NCBI RefSeq assembly: GCF_000176135.1 | Contig: NZ_ACZN01000016.1 | Span: 186,001-250,000, forward strand | Reading direction: 5' to 3' | Source of the DNA: Vibrio coralliilyticus ATCC BAA-450 | Lineage (GTDB): Bacteria; Pseudomonadota; Gammaproteobacteria; Enterobacterales; Vibrionaceae | DNA length: 64,000 nt | Shown: positions 16,800-25,690 of the stretch, piece after piece | Layout: each line of letters opens with the position of its first letter | Position numbering within the stretch: the stretch's first letter is position 1 | Translations under genes and position numbers: made by a program | The notes under the pieces: generated by a model | What the model was told of the DNA's origin: nothing | Database searches by the model: none | The model's input: the letters and a program-made list of their open reading frames with translations, nothing else

Positions 16800-18352
16800 T
16801 GCAACGCTCCTTTGTTGTTGATGTCGGGCGATGTTTGTCTTTTCAGATAATCGGAATAGCGGGTGAACAGCTTGCCGACGAGATAGGCAAACAGCAGTAC
16901 TTCAAGGTAGTAAAACAGAGCCAGAAGTGTCATGAGCAGAACGGGGTAGCCTGAACTGGAGACTAAGGTGTTGACCACCAGAACCGCATTGGGCGAAGCA
17001 ATAACACTCGCCATACCGGCAGCTTTAGCGAGATTGACCAAGTTAGCTTTGACCCCAGCACTGTGATGAAGATAGCGCTGAGTTAAGGAAAGCGGTGACG
17101 TAACATCTGCGGTGACTAGGTTGTTGATACCAGAGGCGGTGTACAGCGCCAGTACCAGCCAGGCAACACTGGCTCCGCTTAATAGCCAGTGCTGACCGTG
17201 CTCGTTCCAGAAAGACAGCGCACCGAAGTAAATCAGGTAGAGCATCAAAATGGGAGGAATCGAACTTTGTAGATGAGTGAGAAACGCGATGGGTTTTGCG
17301 ACCCAGTGTTTGGAACTCGTCGTCATGTGAGTAAAGCCTAACGCCAGCGCGATGGCGGTTAGGATTGAAATCACAGTAAACAGAGCAGTGTGAAGCATCG
17401 ATTGAATAAGTCGCTCTGTATCGAACTGGTCAAAAGGCCAAAACTGTTGGTCCCCTTGTTGCCCTAGTGATATGACGGTATCAAAGCAGAGCTTTTTCTT
17501 GCTGACCTTGTCGCTATCTGCCTGACACACGGCATCGCCATTCTCATCCATTGAGTTCCAGTTTTTGTGCTGCTGAGCAAGGTAATCCTGTTCTGGCAGC
17601 TGCCATTGTTGGGCGAGACTCTTCAGACGACCATCTCTGATGCGGCTCGCGATAAAACGAGATAACCAGTTTGCTAAAGACTGCGATGCCGTATCTTTGC
17701 GAGTCACCATCGACCAGTGGATTGGCATAATGGTCTCTACATCAACGCTGTAATCACTCCACTCTTTCTGATTCGACAAGTGGAACAGAATGCCGCTGTC
17801 GTAGGCCCATGCCTGACATTTGTTGGTCAATAGCGCCAGTTTTGAATCTCTATTACTCATCAGAATGATTGGTTTGATGCGATAGTTCTGTACCAGCGAT
17901 TTATTGAAATATGCCCCAGCGGTCAGGCAGACCGGCTTGCCGATTAAGTCAGTCCATTTTTCGACGCTGTTCGATTTGTGAGTCAGGGCGGTGACACCAC
18001 TGCGAAAATAGTGAGGCGTGATCATACGGACACGCTGTCGACGTTGCATGGAGTCACCGACCGTTGCAATCAACATGTCTACTTGCCCTTCGTTAAGCTT
18101 TTGAAAACGGTTGGCACTGGTGACGGTTTTGAATTCCACTTCTGCATTGAGCGCATGGCCGATCATTTGCGCCAAATCGGGTTCAAAACCAGCAGGTTGA
18201 TTGTTGCTGTCCAGCATTCCCCAAGGTGGGTAATCGGCTTTAACGCCGATAACAATCCGTCCAGATTGTTTAATTTTGCTCAGCAGATCTTGCGCTTGAA
18301 CGCTGGGTAACAATAGGCAACAACTTATAAGGAGGGTAAAGAAACGAATCAT
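16796..18352 (-). CDS. Periplasmic solute-binding protein fused to a permease domain
   Basis: 518 residues. A signal peptide (1-20, ending SVQA) leads into a family-3 solute-binding domain (about 22-255), with the typical start GRIVIGVKADYPPWGMLD and GFEPDLAQMIG. After a linker with paired cysteines (VCQADSDKVSKKKLC) comes a permease region of about five helices (317-500). Family-3 binding proteins take up amino acids and related compounds or serve as sensors. Fusion to the permease is known from glutamine-type systems. Four-base overlaps tie it to the methyltransferase and the second permease. The missing ATPase suggests sensing rather than uptake, an inference. Confidence 0.8.
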   Translation of the reverse strand: MIRFFTLLISCCLLLPSVQAQDLLSKIKQSGRIVIGVKADYPPWGMLDSNNQPAGFEPDLAQMIGHALNAEVEFKTVTSANRFQKLNEGQVDMLIATVGDSMQRRQRVRMITPHYFRSGVTALTHKSNSVEKWTDLIGKPVCLTAGAYFNKSLVQNYRIKPIILMSNRDSKLALLTNKCQAWAYDSGILFHLSNQKEWSDYSVDVETIMPIHWSMVTRKDTASQSLANWLSRFIASRIRDGRLKSLAQQWQLPEQDYLAQQHKNWNSMDENGDAVCQADSDKVSKKKLCFDTVISLGQQGDQQFWPFDQFDTERLIQSMLHTALFTVISILTAIALALGFTHMTTSSKHWVAKPIAFLTHLQSSIPPILMLYLIYFGALSFWNEHGQHWLLSGASVAWLVLALYTASGINNLVTADVTSPLSLTQRYLHHSAGVKANLVNLAKAAGMASVIASPNAVLVVNTLVSSSGYPVLLMTLLALFYYLEVLLFAYLVGKLFTRYSDYLKRQTSPDINNKGALQ

Positions 18353-19134
18353 GCACGCCTCCTTGCGACCACCAGTAGGCCGTAACCCAGCGAAGCGGGT
18401 AAAAGATTACACAGTAGGTTATCTAAAAAGGCCATGGCGGAGTTCTGAATGACAAAACGCTCTGGAAAAATGCTTTCTGCAGTGACTTTTTCGATGTCAA
18501 ACCCCGCTTCAATCAGCTCTGCTCTGATCTCGTTTACAGTGTAAAGATGATAAAAAAGAGGGATTTTTCGGCCTGATTGAAAGCGTTGGTACTGAATATC
18601 TCCGGGCAAGTTCTGTTGATTTCTTTGTCGCCATTGCAGTGTGAGAAAACGCCGTCGTCGATTGGGCACGGATAAGATCAGCGACCCATCGGGTTTCATG
18701 TGTTTGTGAAACCATTTCAGTAGCTTAGCGCGTTCTTTCTGTTCTCGGATATGGCTCATGACACCGAAAAGAAGCATGCCTAGCTGGAACTTCTCATCTC
18801 GGTCTTCAACGTGTTGATGAAGCTGATTTTGGTCACTGAACCAGTCGACGCGCTCAGAGAATTGTTGTGTTGTTTGCTTCGCTTGTTGGACGGCGATTTC
18901 ACTGATATCGAAGCCATAGAGGTGCAAGTTAGTCTGTTTGAGTATCGGATAGCTATAGCGGCCGTTTCCGCACCCATAGTCCAGTGCTAATGAGTCCTGA
19001 GCGAGAAATTGCGCGTGCTGAAAGAGCGTGTTGAGAACTCGGATATTGGCTTTTGGATAGCGAGAGGTATACAGGCCGATGCGATAATAATCGTCGTAGG
19101 ATTGGGCGATAGTTGTAGATTGGACGTTGTTCAT
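18349..19134 (-). CDS. Class I SAM-dependent methyltransferase
   Basis: 261 residues from the ATG at 19134, which has a near-perfect AAAGGAG seven bases upstream; a longer form to 19236 would overlap the muramidase gene and has no site. Motif I is ALDYGCGNGRYSYPIL (about residues 35-50), followed by the LYGFDISEIAVQ acidic strand 2 and a motif IV-like strand. This is a Rossmann-fold methyltransferase of the UbiE/Methyltransf type. The acceptor is unknown. The presence of bases overlapping the next start suggests it is made with the binding protein; it might modify a peptidoglycan or small-molecule ligand of this system, which is speculative. Confidence 0.8.
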   Translation of the reverse strand: MNNVQSTTIAQSYDDYYRIGLYTSRYPKANIRVLNTLFQHAQFLAQDSLALDYGCGNGRYSYPILKQTNLHLYGFDISEIAVQQAKQTTQQFSERVDWFSDQNQLHQHVEDRDEKFQLGMLLFGVMSHIREQKERAKLLKWFHKHMKPDGSLILSVPNRRRRFLTLQWRQRNQQNLPGDIQYQRFQSGRKIPLFYHLYTVNEIRAELIEAGFDIEKVTAESIFPERFVIQNSAMAFLDNLLCNLLPASLGYGLLVVARRRA

Positions 19135-19192
19135 GAATAGACTCCTTTCTTCGCCTGAATGAATGCTGCGCAGGTCGCCCTGCGCAAGCCGT

Positions 19193-20083
19193 TTAAGCTG
19201 AGTGAGTCTGGTAGGCGGACTCCAGTCTTTCGTCATAGCGGTTTTCAGCGTAGCCAGGGCCGTTGTAGTAACGGGCGAAGGTCGGCCAGTCGAGTGCTTG
19301 AATTGCCTCGTGCAGTTTTGAGTTTGATTTGATGAAATTCACAAAAGCCATCAGGTGGTGACGCTCAGCAAAGAACATGTCGCGAACGAAGGTTTCGACA
19401 TCGTCATAACCCGCAGCCTGATGGTTAAAGCCCATGATTTGGTAACGGCCGAAGGAAGCAGATTTCAGAGCGGCGGTTCTATCCAAGTCGATAGCTTGTT
19501 TCAGGCGGTCATACTCTTTTTCACCACCTACATAGAGTGAGCGATCCCATTTTGGGGAAGAAATATTAGGGTGTGAGTCATCAAATTGATGGCCACTGTA
19601 TTTGGAGAACTGGTGCGCTTCGAACAAGATGCAAGGCGCGCCAGACTCAAAGAAACCACTGCCTGATGATTCAACATCTGAGACGGCTTTAATCGCGGCA
19701 ACTTCACAGCCAAGGGAGTCAGCTGCATCATTGTAGTCATCGTCAGTCAGTCCTTTGATAGGTTCAATCGCTGGCAAGAATAACGAGCTCAGCGCACTTT
19801 GACCTGCGCTCAGTTCTTTGTTGAGTGTGCGGTGGCTTTTACCATTAGCATCGATTCGGCTATCAGGATTATGAAAACCCAGAATAGTTTTCTGCATAGT
19901 GGCGATTGCCTGACATGTTGGCGATTGGCCAAGCTCTGAGCTGATGATGCCATCTTCTTTCAGTGGTGTGCTCAAGCCAATTTTGTCGCTCAATTGATTA
20001 AGGGCTTTTTGCACGTTGAGCACATCATCAGGTGTGTTGTCCGCGCCAATTCCAACCGACGAGGATAGGGTGAGTTCTTTCAT
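19193..20083 (-). CDS. N-acetylmuramidase family lysozyme (formerly DUF3380)
   Basis: 296 residues from the ATG at 20083 (GGAG site); an ATG four codons earlier lacks one. Residues 1-95 resemble a peptidoglycan-binding helical domain (DDVLNVQKALNQL). Residues 105-296 carry the N-acetylmuramidase signature: LGCEVAAIKAVSDVESSGSG with candidate catalytic Glu138, then CILFEAHQFSK and FGRYQIMGFNHQAAG. The enzyme cleaves MurNAc-GlcNAc bonds in peptidoglycan. There is no signal peptide, as in phage endolysins and type VI effectors, so it needs a release route. It is the first gene of the coupled cluster, with no phage structural genes nearby. Confidence 0.85.
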   Translation of the reverse strand: MKELTLSSSVGIGADNTPDDVLNVQKALNQLSDKIGLSTPLKEDGIISSELGQSPTCQAIATMQKTILGFHNPDSRIDANGKSHRTLNKELSAGQSALSSLFLPAIEPIKGLTDDDYNDAADSLGCEVAAIKAVSDVESSGSGFFESGAPCILFEAHQFSKYSGHQFDDSHPNISSPKWDRSLYVGGEKEYDRLKQAIDLDRTAALKSASFGRYQIMGFNHQAAGYDDVETFVRDMFFAERHHLMAFVNFIKSNSKLHEAIQALDWPTFARYYNGPGYAENRYDERLESAYQTHSA

Positions 20084-20339
20084 GTTTGACTCCATGTATT
20101 CTGGTTTGATTGATCCCTACAAACGCTACTGGAATCGAGGTGTGACTAATTGGGCAGAGTCAGGGAATTTTCGGCGCGACCGATGAACAAAGGGTTTAAG
20201 AAGGAAAAGTTAAGAATTCGTCAGAATTAGATCTCAGAGTGAAGTTGTCGATTTGGATCTCAAATATGGACACATAATGGTGCTATGTTTGTATGAAATT
20301 TAACCAGTAAAATCCACCAAGATGAACAAAGGGGTTGTT

Positions 20340-20585
20340 ATGCTAGGTGAAGATCACTCTCTATTAAGCGAATTCCCGCAATACAAAGATACCATTCGTG
20401 CATTGGCCAAAATGGATGACAGTTTTCTGTCTGAGATGAAGTCCTATGACTCGTTGGATAAAGAAATCCGCAAGCTTGAACTGATGGATTCTCCACTCAG
20501 CGATGAAGAAATGCATAAGATGAAACATGATCGCGCAGTGATGAAGGATGTCCTTCATAAACGTTTGGTAAGCGCGCATCAATAA
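20340..20585 (+). CDS. YdcH/DUF465 family small protein
   Basis: 81 residues from the ATG at 20340, preceded by AAAGGGG; an ATG at 20322 is possible but weaker. It has the family layout: EFPQYKDTIRALAKMDDSFLSEM, then a charged DKEIRKLE helix. Members are small helical proteins of unknown function, common in gammaproteobacteria. A terminator follows, so it is a single-gene unit. Confidence 0.8.
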   Translation: MLGEDHSLLSEFPQYKDTIRALAKMDDSFLSEMKSYDSLDKEIRKLELMDSPLSDEEMHKMKHDRAVMKDVLHKRLVSAHQ

Positions 20586-20596
20586 GTACGATTGTT

Positions 20597-20622
20597 AGAG
20601 AGGGAGAAGTCTCTCTCTTTTT
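20597..20622 (+). terminator. Rho-independent terminator
   Basis: GAGAGGGA pairs with TCTCTCTC (one G-U) over a GAAG loop and runs into five T residues. It closes the small gene at 20340-20585. Confidence 0.75.
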
Positions 20623-20773
20623 GTATCAACGACTGAAAGACCCGTATTCAGTTCTTGTTGAACCGCTCAGACACAACAAGCGTTTCTCTCCATCGATGTG
20701 AGTATTGGCTACCTGGCCGCTGAACTTAGCGTGTTAAAATCAACGTATGTTTCTCTTCTGATGCGCAGGAATT

Positions 20774-21169
20774 ATGCCGAAGACATTCTATGAACAAGAG
20801 CTTGAGCGCCTGTATAGCGAGTTACCGCTGAGACCCAAACAGTACGCGTTGGTTAGGCAGTCCAAAGTGTTCATGGAGCAACACTATTTCGAAAAAATAG
20901 ACTTAAATGATTTGGCTAAAGCGGCGCTTATGTCGCGCTTTCACTACGTGCGGATCTTCAAGCAAATCTATGGTGTTACCCCTCGAAGCTATCTAAGAGA
21001 TATGCGGATTTCGAGAGCTAAAACTTTGCTTAGAGAAGGCCACTCAATGACGGATACGTGTTTTTCGGTTGGCTATGAAAGCTTAACGACTTTCTCTAGC
21101 GTGTTTAAAAAATGCACGGGCTATTCCCCTAGAGATTTTCAAAAACGTCATAAAAGCAATCTGGAATAA
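20774..21169 (+). CDS. AraC-family regulator made of the DNA-binding domain only
   Basis: 131 residues, about half the usual AraC length. Two helix-turn-helix motifs are present: IDLNDLAKAALMSRFHYVRIF and the second with DTCFSVGYESLTTFSSVFKK, followed by the family signature TGYSPRDFQK. There is no ligand domain, so activity is set by amount or by a partner. The VOC-family enzyme 60 bases downstream on the same strand is the most likely target; this is inferred from position. Confidence 0.8.
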   Translation: MPKTFYEQELERLYSELPLRPKQYALVRQSKVFMEQHYFEKIDLNDLAKAALMSRFHYVRIFKQIYGVTPRSYLRDMRISRAKTLLREGHSMTDTCFSVGYESLTTFSSVFKKCTGYSPRDFQKRHKSNLE

Positions 21170-21229
21170 GTTTTTGTTCGGTGTTTTGGCTATCTTGTAC
21201 TTATCCCATCACTGAAAAGGACTATATAA

Positions 21230-21619
21230 GTGATCAAAATTTGTCTAACGAGTGTTCCTGTTGATGATCAGGAAAAAGCATTGGATTTCTATACCAATAT
21301 CTTAGGGTTTATCAAAAAAACAGAAGTACCTTTAGGTGAGCATAAATGGTTGACTGTTGTGTCTCCACATGAGCAGTCAGGTGTTGAGCTGTTGTTAGAG
21401 CCTATGGCTTTTGCGCCCGCGAAGCAGTATCAAAACGCATTAAAGGAAGCGGGAATACCTTGGACTTCATTTGCTGTGGAAGACATTAATAAAGAACACC
21501 AAAGGCTAGTGGATTTAGGTGTCCAGTTTTCAATAGCCCCCCGAGAGGCAGGGCCCGTTATGATTGCGGTGCTGGACGATACTTGTGGTAACTACATCCA
21601 ACTGATGCAGGAGCTGTAA
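21230..21619 (+). CDS. VOC/glyoxalase-like dioxygenase-fold protein
   Basis: 129 residues from a GTG start with AAAGGA upstream. It has the vicinal-oxygen-chelate layout: an N-terminal beta-alpha-beta (CLTSVPVDDQEKALDFYTNI), the GVELLLEP strand, a second half with VEDINKEHQRLVDLGV, and a C-terminal DDTCGNYIQLMQ. The Glu of VELLLEP and the Asn/Gln near the end occupy metal-ligand positions. Such proteins include glyoxalases, antibiotic-binding proteins and dioxygenases; the substrate is unknown. Confidence 0.8.
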   Translation: MIKICLTSVPVDDQEKALDFYTNILGFIKKTEVPLGEHKWLTVVSPHEQSGVELLLEPMAFAPAKQYQNALKEAGIPWTSFAVEDINKEHQRLVDLGVQFSIAPREAGPVMIAVLDDTCGNYIQLMQEL

Positions 21620-21667
21620 AGAGCACCTGAGAACCGCGCGGATTTAACTGGTCTGGATAGAATTAAA

Positions 21668-21697
21668 AAAGCGCTGACACAAGGTCAGCGCTTTTTG
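21668..21697. terminator. Bidirectional terminator
   Basis: AAAGCGCTGAC pairs with GTCAGCGCTTT over a four-base loop, with A residues before and T residues after. It serves the VOC gene on the plus strand and the HAD gene on the minus strand. Confidence 0.85.
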
Positions 21698-21720
21698 TTC
21701 ATTTAGCTGCCTATGTTTGA

Positions 21721-22506
21721 CTATTTTATGGCGAGCAGCTTTTGTGTGAATTCGGCAAAACCGTAGCCACCTGGCTCCGTCATTAGGACCGAAGGATGAA
21801 ACGCCAATCGATCCCAATAGTGTTTAATATTCGCGACCCCAACACTGTTTGGCATAATTTCAAACATGTGCTGGTCGTTCATTGAGTCACCGACATAACA
21901 GGCGCGCGTTGTGATCTCTTGGCTAGACAGGCCTTTCTCGGTAAGGAATGCTGTGGCTGTCGCTTTTTTCGAGTGCTCGCCATACCATGCATTAATGTGA
22001 ATCGAGCTGGCGGTGGCGTGGGCACCTAAAGCATGAATTTTAGCGACAATTTCTTCGATCATGGCTTCGTCTACACGGGGGCGGTTCTGGCCGATATCAA
22101 TCGCCACTTCACACAAGCGATAGGACTGATCCAGTGTCAGTGACAAATCTGGGTAGTCACGTAGGATGTCTTCAACCTGCGCTTTTAGCTTTGTCTGGTC
22201 GTCGCGGATAGCTTCCAACGGAACACCAGAGCGTAGGGTAAGATAGCCATCCTTCTTTTCCATAATAAACGCACCGTTTTCACCTAATACGGCATCCACA
22301 GGCCAAAGCTGGGCAATATGGTCACACCAACCCGCACAAGCGCCAGTTACAGCGACTACCTTCTTACCTGAGTCTCTTAATTTTTGTAGCGCGATTAAGG
22401 TCTCTGGTGGCAAACGGCCTTCCCAAGTCAGGGTGTCATCGACATCAGTCAGTACCCAGTCGACCTGTTTCCAGTTTTGGTTTAAATCATTCGTTACCGA
22501 ATTCAT
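21721..22506 (-). CDS. HAD-superfamily phosphatase (Cof/MPGP-like)
   Basis: 261 residues. Motif I is LTDVDDTLT (near residue 19-27) with the nucleophile and acid/base Asp residues. The VAVTGACAG segment is motif II, Lys195-196 region gives motif III, and CYVGDSMND gives motif IV. The cap insert (about 90-190) places it in the HAD-IIB group with Cof and mannosyl-3-phosphoglycerate phosphatases. It lies 33 bases downstream of the TRAP large permease and is probably the last gene of that operon, so its substrate is likely made from the imported compound. Confidence 0.8.
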   Translation of the reverse strand: MNSVTNDLNQNWKQVDWVLTDVDDTLTWEGRLPPETLIALQKLRDSGKKVVAVTGACAGWCDHIAQLWPVDAVLGENGAFIMEKKDGYLTLRSGVPLEAIRDDQTKLKAQVEDILRDYPDLSLTLDQSYRLCEVAIDIGQNRPRVDEAMIEEIVAKIHALGAHATASSIHINAWYGEHSKKATATAFLTEKGLSSQEITTRACYVGDSMNDQHMFEIMPNSVGVANIKHYWDRLAFHPSVLMTEPGGYGFAEFTQKLLAIK

Positions 22507-22539
22507 TTCTACACCTCAAAATTCTTTCAATACATCGTG

Positions 22540-23823
22540 TTAAAGTAAATTCGGCAAAAACATCACTAAGCTTTCTGAGAAAGTCAGCAGCATCAACACC
22601 GTCAGTAGCGCCAACAGTAGTGGCGCCACTTCTCGTACAAAATCAACCATACGTACCTTTAGAATGGAACATACGGTGAACATCATTGAACCAAATGGCG
22701 GTGTCACACCCCCAATCATGATATTTACAATGACAATGATGCCGAAGTGAACTGGGTTGACGCCCAAGTTCAGTACGGCTGGCAGTAGCAATGGCGTGAG
22801 GATGATCATCGCCGCGCCACCTTCAATAAACATCCCAACAACTAACAACAGAGCGTTAATGAGTAGCAGCAATACCAGTTTGTTGTCTGTCAGTTCAATC
22901 AGCGCTGAGGCCACATTGTGTGGGATTTGTTCCAGCGTCATGTAGTAGCCAAACACCATGGCACCAATAATGATGAACATGACGCTACTGGTACCTTGAA
23001 CCGTTTCACGCATGATCATTGGAATATGCTTAAAGCCAAGCTCGCGATACACAAATGCACCAATGATGATGCAGAGTAGAACCGCAATCGCACCTGCCTC
23101 TGTCGGTGTAAACAAACCAAAGCGCATCCCCAAAATGATGCCGAAAGGAATCAATAATGCAGGCACAGCTTTCAGGAAGTAATGGAAACGCTCTTTCGCT
23201 GTTGCAGGCTCCGAACGAGACGGCTTGTACTTACGCTTGCGGGCGATAAATGCGATGGTCAGCATCAGGGAAGCCGCCATCAGAAGCGCTGGCACATAGC
23301 CCGCAATAAACATCTGGTGAACAGAAACATTGGCGAGCAACGCAAAAATGATCAGGTTGATACCCGGCGGAATCACTGGGCTGATGCTTGAAGAAGCTGC
23401 GGTTACCGCTGCGGTAAAGGGTAGGTCATAACCGCGTTTGGTCATTTCTGGCGCCAGTATTTTCGACTGCATCGCAGCATCAGCGTTGGCAGAACCTGAG
23501 ATGCCGCCCATTAGAGTGCTTAATGCCACGTTAACCTGTGCCAGACCACCTGTTTTGTGGCCAATCATAGAATCGGCAAAGGCCAGTAGGCTTCGGCTGA
23601 TCCCAGCGTAGTTCATGACCGAGCCAACCATAATGAAAAACGGTATCGCTAGCAGCGGGAAAGATTCAGCAGAGCTGATGAAACGCTGCATAACTAAGCT
23701 CACGGGAATCGAATCATTGATGAATAAGAAGTAGACCATCGATGAGGCGATCAGTGAAAAAGCAATGGGAATATTGAGCAGAAAAAGGACAAATAGAATG
23801 ATGATTGGCAGATAGCTTTCCAT
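22540..23823 (-). CDS. TRAP transporter large permease (DctM type)
   Basis: 427 residues, about twelve hydrophobic segments. The N-terminus LFVLFLLNIPIAFSLIASS and the motif SGSANADAAMQ are typical of DctM proteins, which use the sodium gradient to move a solute handed over by a periplasmic binding protein. It follows the small permease by nine bases. Confidence 0.9.
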   Translation of the reverse strand: MESYLPIIILFVLFLLNIPIAFSLIASSMVYFLFINDSIPVSLVMQRFISSAESFPLLAIPFFIMVGSVMNYAGISRSLLAFADSMIGHKTGGLAQVNVALSTLMGGISGSANADAAMQSKILAPEMTKRGYDLPFTAAVTAASSSISPVIPPGINLIIFALLANVSVHQMFIAGYVPALLMAASLMLTIAFIARKRKYKPSRSEPATAKERFHYFLKAVPALLIPFGIILGMRFGLFTPTEAGAIAVLLCIIIGAFVYRELGFKHIPMIMRETVQGTSSVMFIIIGAMVFGYYMTLEQIPHNVASALIELTDNKLVLLLLINALLLVVGMFIEGGAAMIILTPLLLPAVLNLGVNPVHFGIIVIVNIMIGGVTPPFGSMMFTVCSILKVRMVDFVREVAPLLLALLTVLMLLTFSESLVMFLPNLL

Positions 23824-23832
23824 CGACAGAAC

Positions 23833-24297
23833 CTATTTATGTGAACGCTTAAGTAACGCGACGTCATCCACAATGAACTTCACTGTGTGAATAGCCATAA
23901 GAACAAAACAAAGTAACAGTACGCCATTAATGGCGAAGTACGACAGGCCCATTACAGGCGTGACTTTGTTAGAAAGCATCAGGTATTGATAGCTCAGAAT
24001 CGCCATCAAGATATTGAGGGCCAGTAAGAACACGGACACACCGAGCTTAAATGCAGGTTTCGCTTTGCTTGGTAGCATAGCGACCATGACGTCGACGCCC
24101 ATATGCAGCTTGTGCTTGTAACAAGAGCTGATACCTAAGTACACCGCCCAGATAAAGCAGATCACAGACAGCTCTTCGCTCCAAGGGACGACAAAGCCAA
24201 ACCCGTAACGTAAAACCACGTTCACAATCACAACCAGTACTGTGATTGAAATAGCAATCGAAGCGAGGATCTCTTCAATATTTCTTAGTAAAAACAA
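23833..24297 (-). CDS. TRAP transporter small permease (DctQ type)
   Basis: 154 residues with four transmembrane helices and the family motif FVVPWSEELSVICFIW. The start is a TTG at 24297 with GGAG eight bases upstream; no ATG is available. It forms a complex with the large permease encoded next. Confidence 0.85.
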   Translation of the reverse strand: MFLLRNIEEILASIAISITVLVVIVNVVLRYGFGFVVPWSEELSVICFIWAVYLGISSCYKHKLHMGVDVMVAMLPSKAKPAFKLGVSVFLLALNILMAILSYQYLMLSNKVTPVMGLSYFAINGVLLLCFVLMAIHTVKFIVDDVALLKRSHK

Positions 24298-24398
24298 AAA
24301 ATCTTCTCCGGCAAATTACCTACTAACCATAGATAATTTACGAACAATGCGGCTTGAAAAACGTCAAGCCGCATCTAGGTTAGTTAGTGTTTTGTGAG

Positions 24399-25415
24399 TT
24401 ATTGAGCCGCACGAATCGTTTCTAGCTCTTGCATGATCTTAGCGTGGATGCCTTCGCTCCATTCAGGGAACTGGTTGTAGACATCAGCCGTTAACTGGTT
24501 GAACTCTTCAGAGTTGACTTCGTTAAACGTTACGCCAAGTTCTTCCAGTTTCTGGGTGTATTCCGTATCTAGCTTGACCAGCTCAGAGGTGTTTGAAATC
24601 GCGCCCGCTTCCAGCTCTTCGTTAATGATTTGCTGCTGCTCTGGAGTGAACTTGTCCCATAACTTGGGAGAAATATAGATGCCGACTGTGCCAAGGAAGT
24701 GCTTGGTGAGTGACATGTTCTTCGCGACTTCATAGATCTTAGTCGAGTACATCGTCAGAATAGAACCTTCCAGACCGTCAACCACACCTTGCTGAACACC
24801 CGCGTAAGTTTCTGGGAATGGCAGAGAAGCTGGTGCTGCGCCCATCGCAGATAGCGTGCTAATGAACAGTTGGCTCTGTGGTACGCGAATACGCATGCCT
24901 TTCATATCTGCAGAGTTCACGATCTCTTTGTTGGTGATCATGTGGCGGAAGCCGAACATGTAATCTGCATTCAGTACTTTAATGCCTTTTTCTTCTGCTT
25001 TCGCTTTTAGCCCGGCGACAAACTCTGTGTCCATCATTGCTAGGTATTCATCGTACGTGTTGTAAAGCATTGGTCCGGCAAGCGCCGCGAAGTCTGGCAC
25101 GTAGTCACCTAGGTAGGTTAAATCTTCGACCGCGATCCAGTTTGCACCGTTCACAACCTGCTCTAGGTTATCTTTGTATACAGGTAACTGCCCGCCCGGG
25201 AATACTTTGATGTTCACTGAACCGTCAGTACGTTCACGGATTTTGTCTGTCGCCTTGATGAGCTCCTTAGTCAGCAACTCATTTTGCGTAAATACCAGGC
25301 TCATGTTGATGTTGATTGGATCAGCAGTCGCCTCAGCTTCAGGCTTTTTCGATTCACCACAACCTACTAAAAGTAGCGCTGCCGCTGTAATTACCGCACC
25401 TAATAGCTTTTTCAT
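24399..25415 (-). CDS. TRAP transporter solute-binding protein (DctP type), lipoprotein
   Basis: 338 residues. The N-terminus has a lipobox (LLLVGC), so the mature protein is tethered to a membrane rather than free in the periplasm. The family core is present: IRVPQSQLFISTLSAMGA and PFPETYAGVQQGVVDGLEG, with the Arg of MRIRVPQ expected to bind a carboxylate. The ligand therefore probably has an acid group. It is the first gene of the operon and would be the most strongly expressed. The operator repeats upstream suggest control by the divergent DeoR-type regulator. Confidence 0.85.
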   Translation of the reverse strand: MKKLLGAVITAAALLLVGCGESKKPEAEATADPININMSLVFTQNELLTKELIKATDKIRERTDGSVNIKVFPGGQLPVYKDNLEQVVNGANWIAVEDLTYLGDYVPDFAALAGPMLYNTYDEYLAMMDTEFVAGLKAKAEEKGIKVLNADYMFGFRHMITNKEIVNSADMKGMRIRVPQSQLFISTLSAMGAAPASLPFPETYAGVQQGVVDGLEGSILTMYSTKIYEVAKNMSLTKHFLGTVGIYISPKLWDKFTPEQQQIINEELEAGAISNTSELVKLDTEYTQKLEELGVTFNEVNSEEFNQLTADVYNQFPEWSEGIHAKIMQELETIRAAQ

Positions 25416-25502
25416 TTGTCAGTACCTTATTGATGGCTGTTTTATAAAAATTAGAGAGTGATATGTAATATTTGTAGAGTATGCGAGTGAATTGTTACAC
25501 TC

Positions 25503-25533
25503 ATATGAACATTTTCATTATTAATATGAACAT
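25503..25533. promoter_or_regulatory. Probable DeoR-family operator: ATATGAACAT direct repeats
   Basis: ATATGAACAT occurs at 25503-25512 and at 25524-25533, start to start 21 bases, two turns of the helix. A third copy (AATGAACAT) lies at 25670-25678, just before the phosphodiesterase start. The core TGAACAT resembles the half site bound by GlpR-type DeoR regulators. The repeats lie in the region between the divergent TRAP operon and the gdp/DeoR genes, so one regulator could control both. Repeats are seen; the binding protein is inferred. Confidence 0.55.
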
Positions 25534-25690
25534 ATTTTTGAATGAGATCTCACAATTGTTTAGCAACATCAGCCATTGCCTTCAATGTCGATTTTCAGCT
25601 AAATTACAGTATAGGACGTTATGAATAATAAAACTGTAATAAAACCAATCTATTGTCGCTTGGTTTTCAAATGAACATTGAGAGTACACT

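Noticed and set aside
7928-20083. Prophage or tailocin remnant, suggested by the muramidase
   Set aside because: No capsid, tail, portal, integrase or holin-like gene is present; the muramidase sits in a coupled operon with sensors and permeases.
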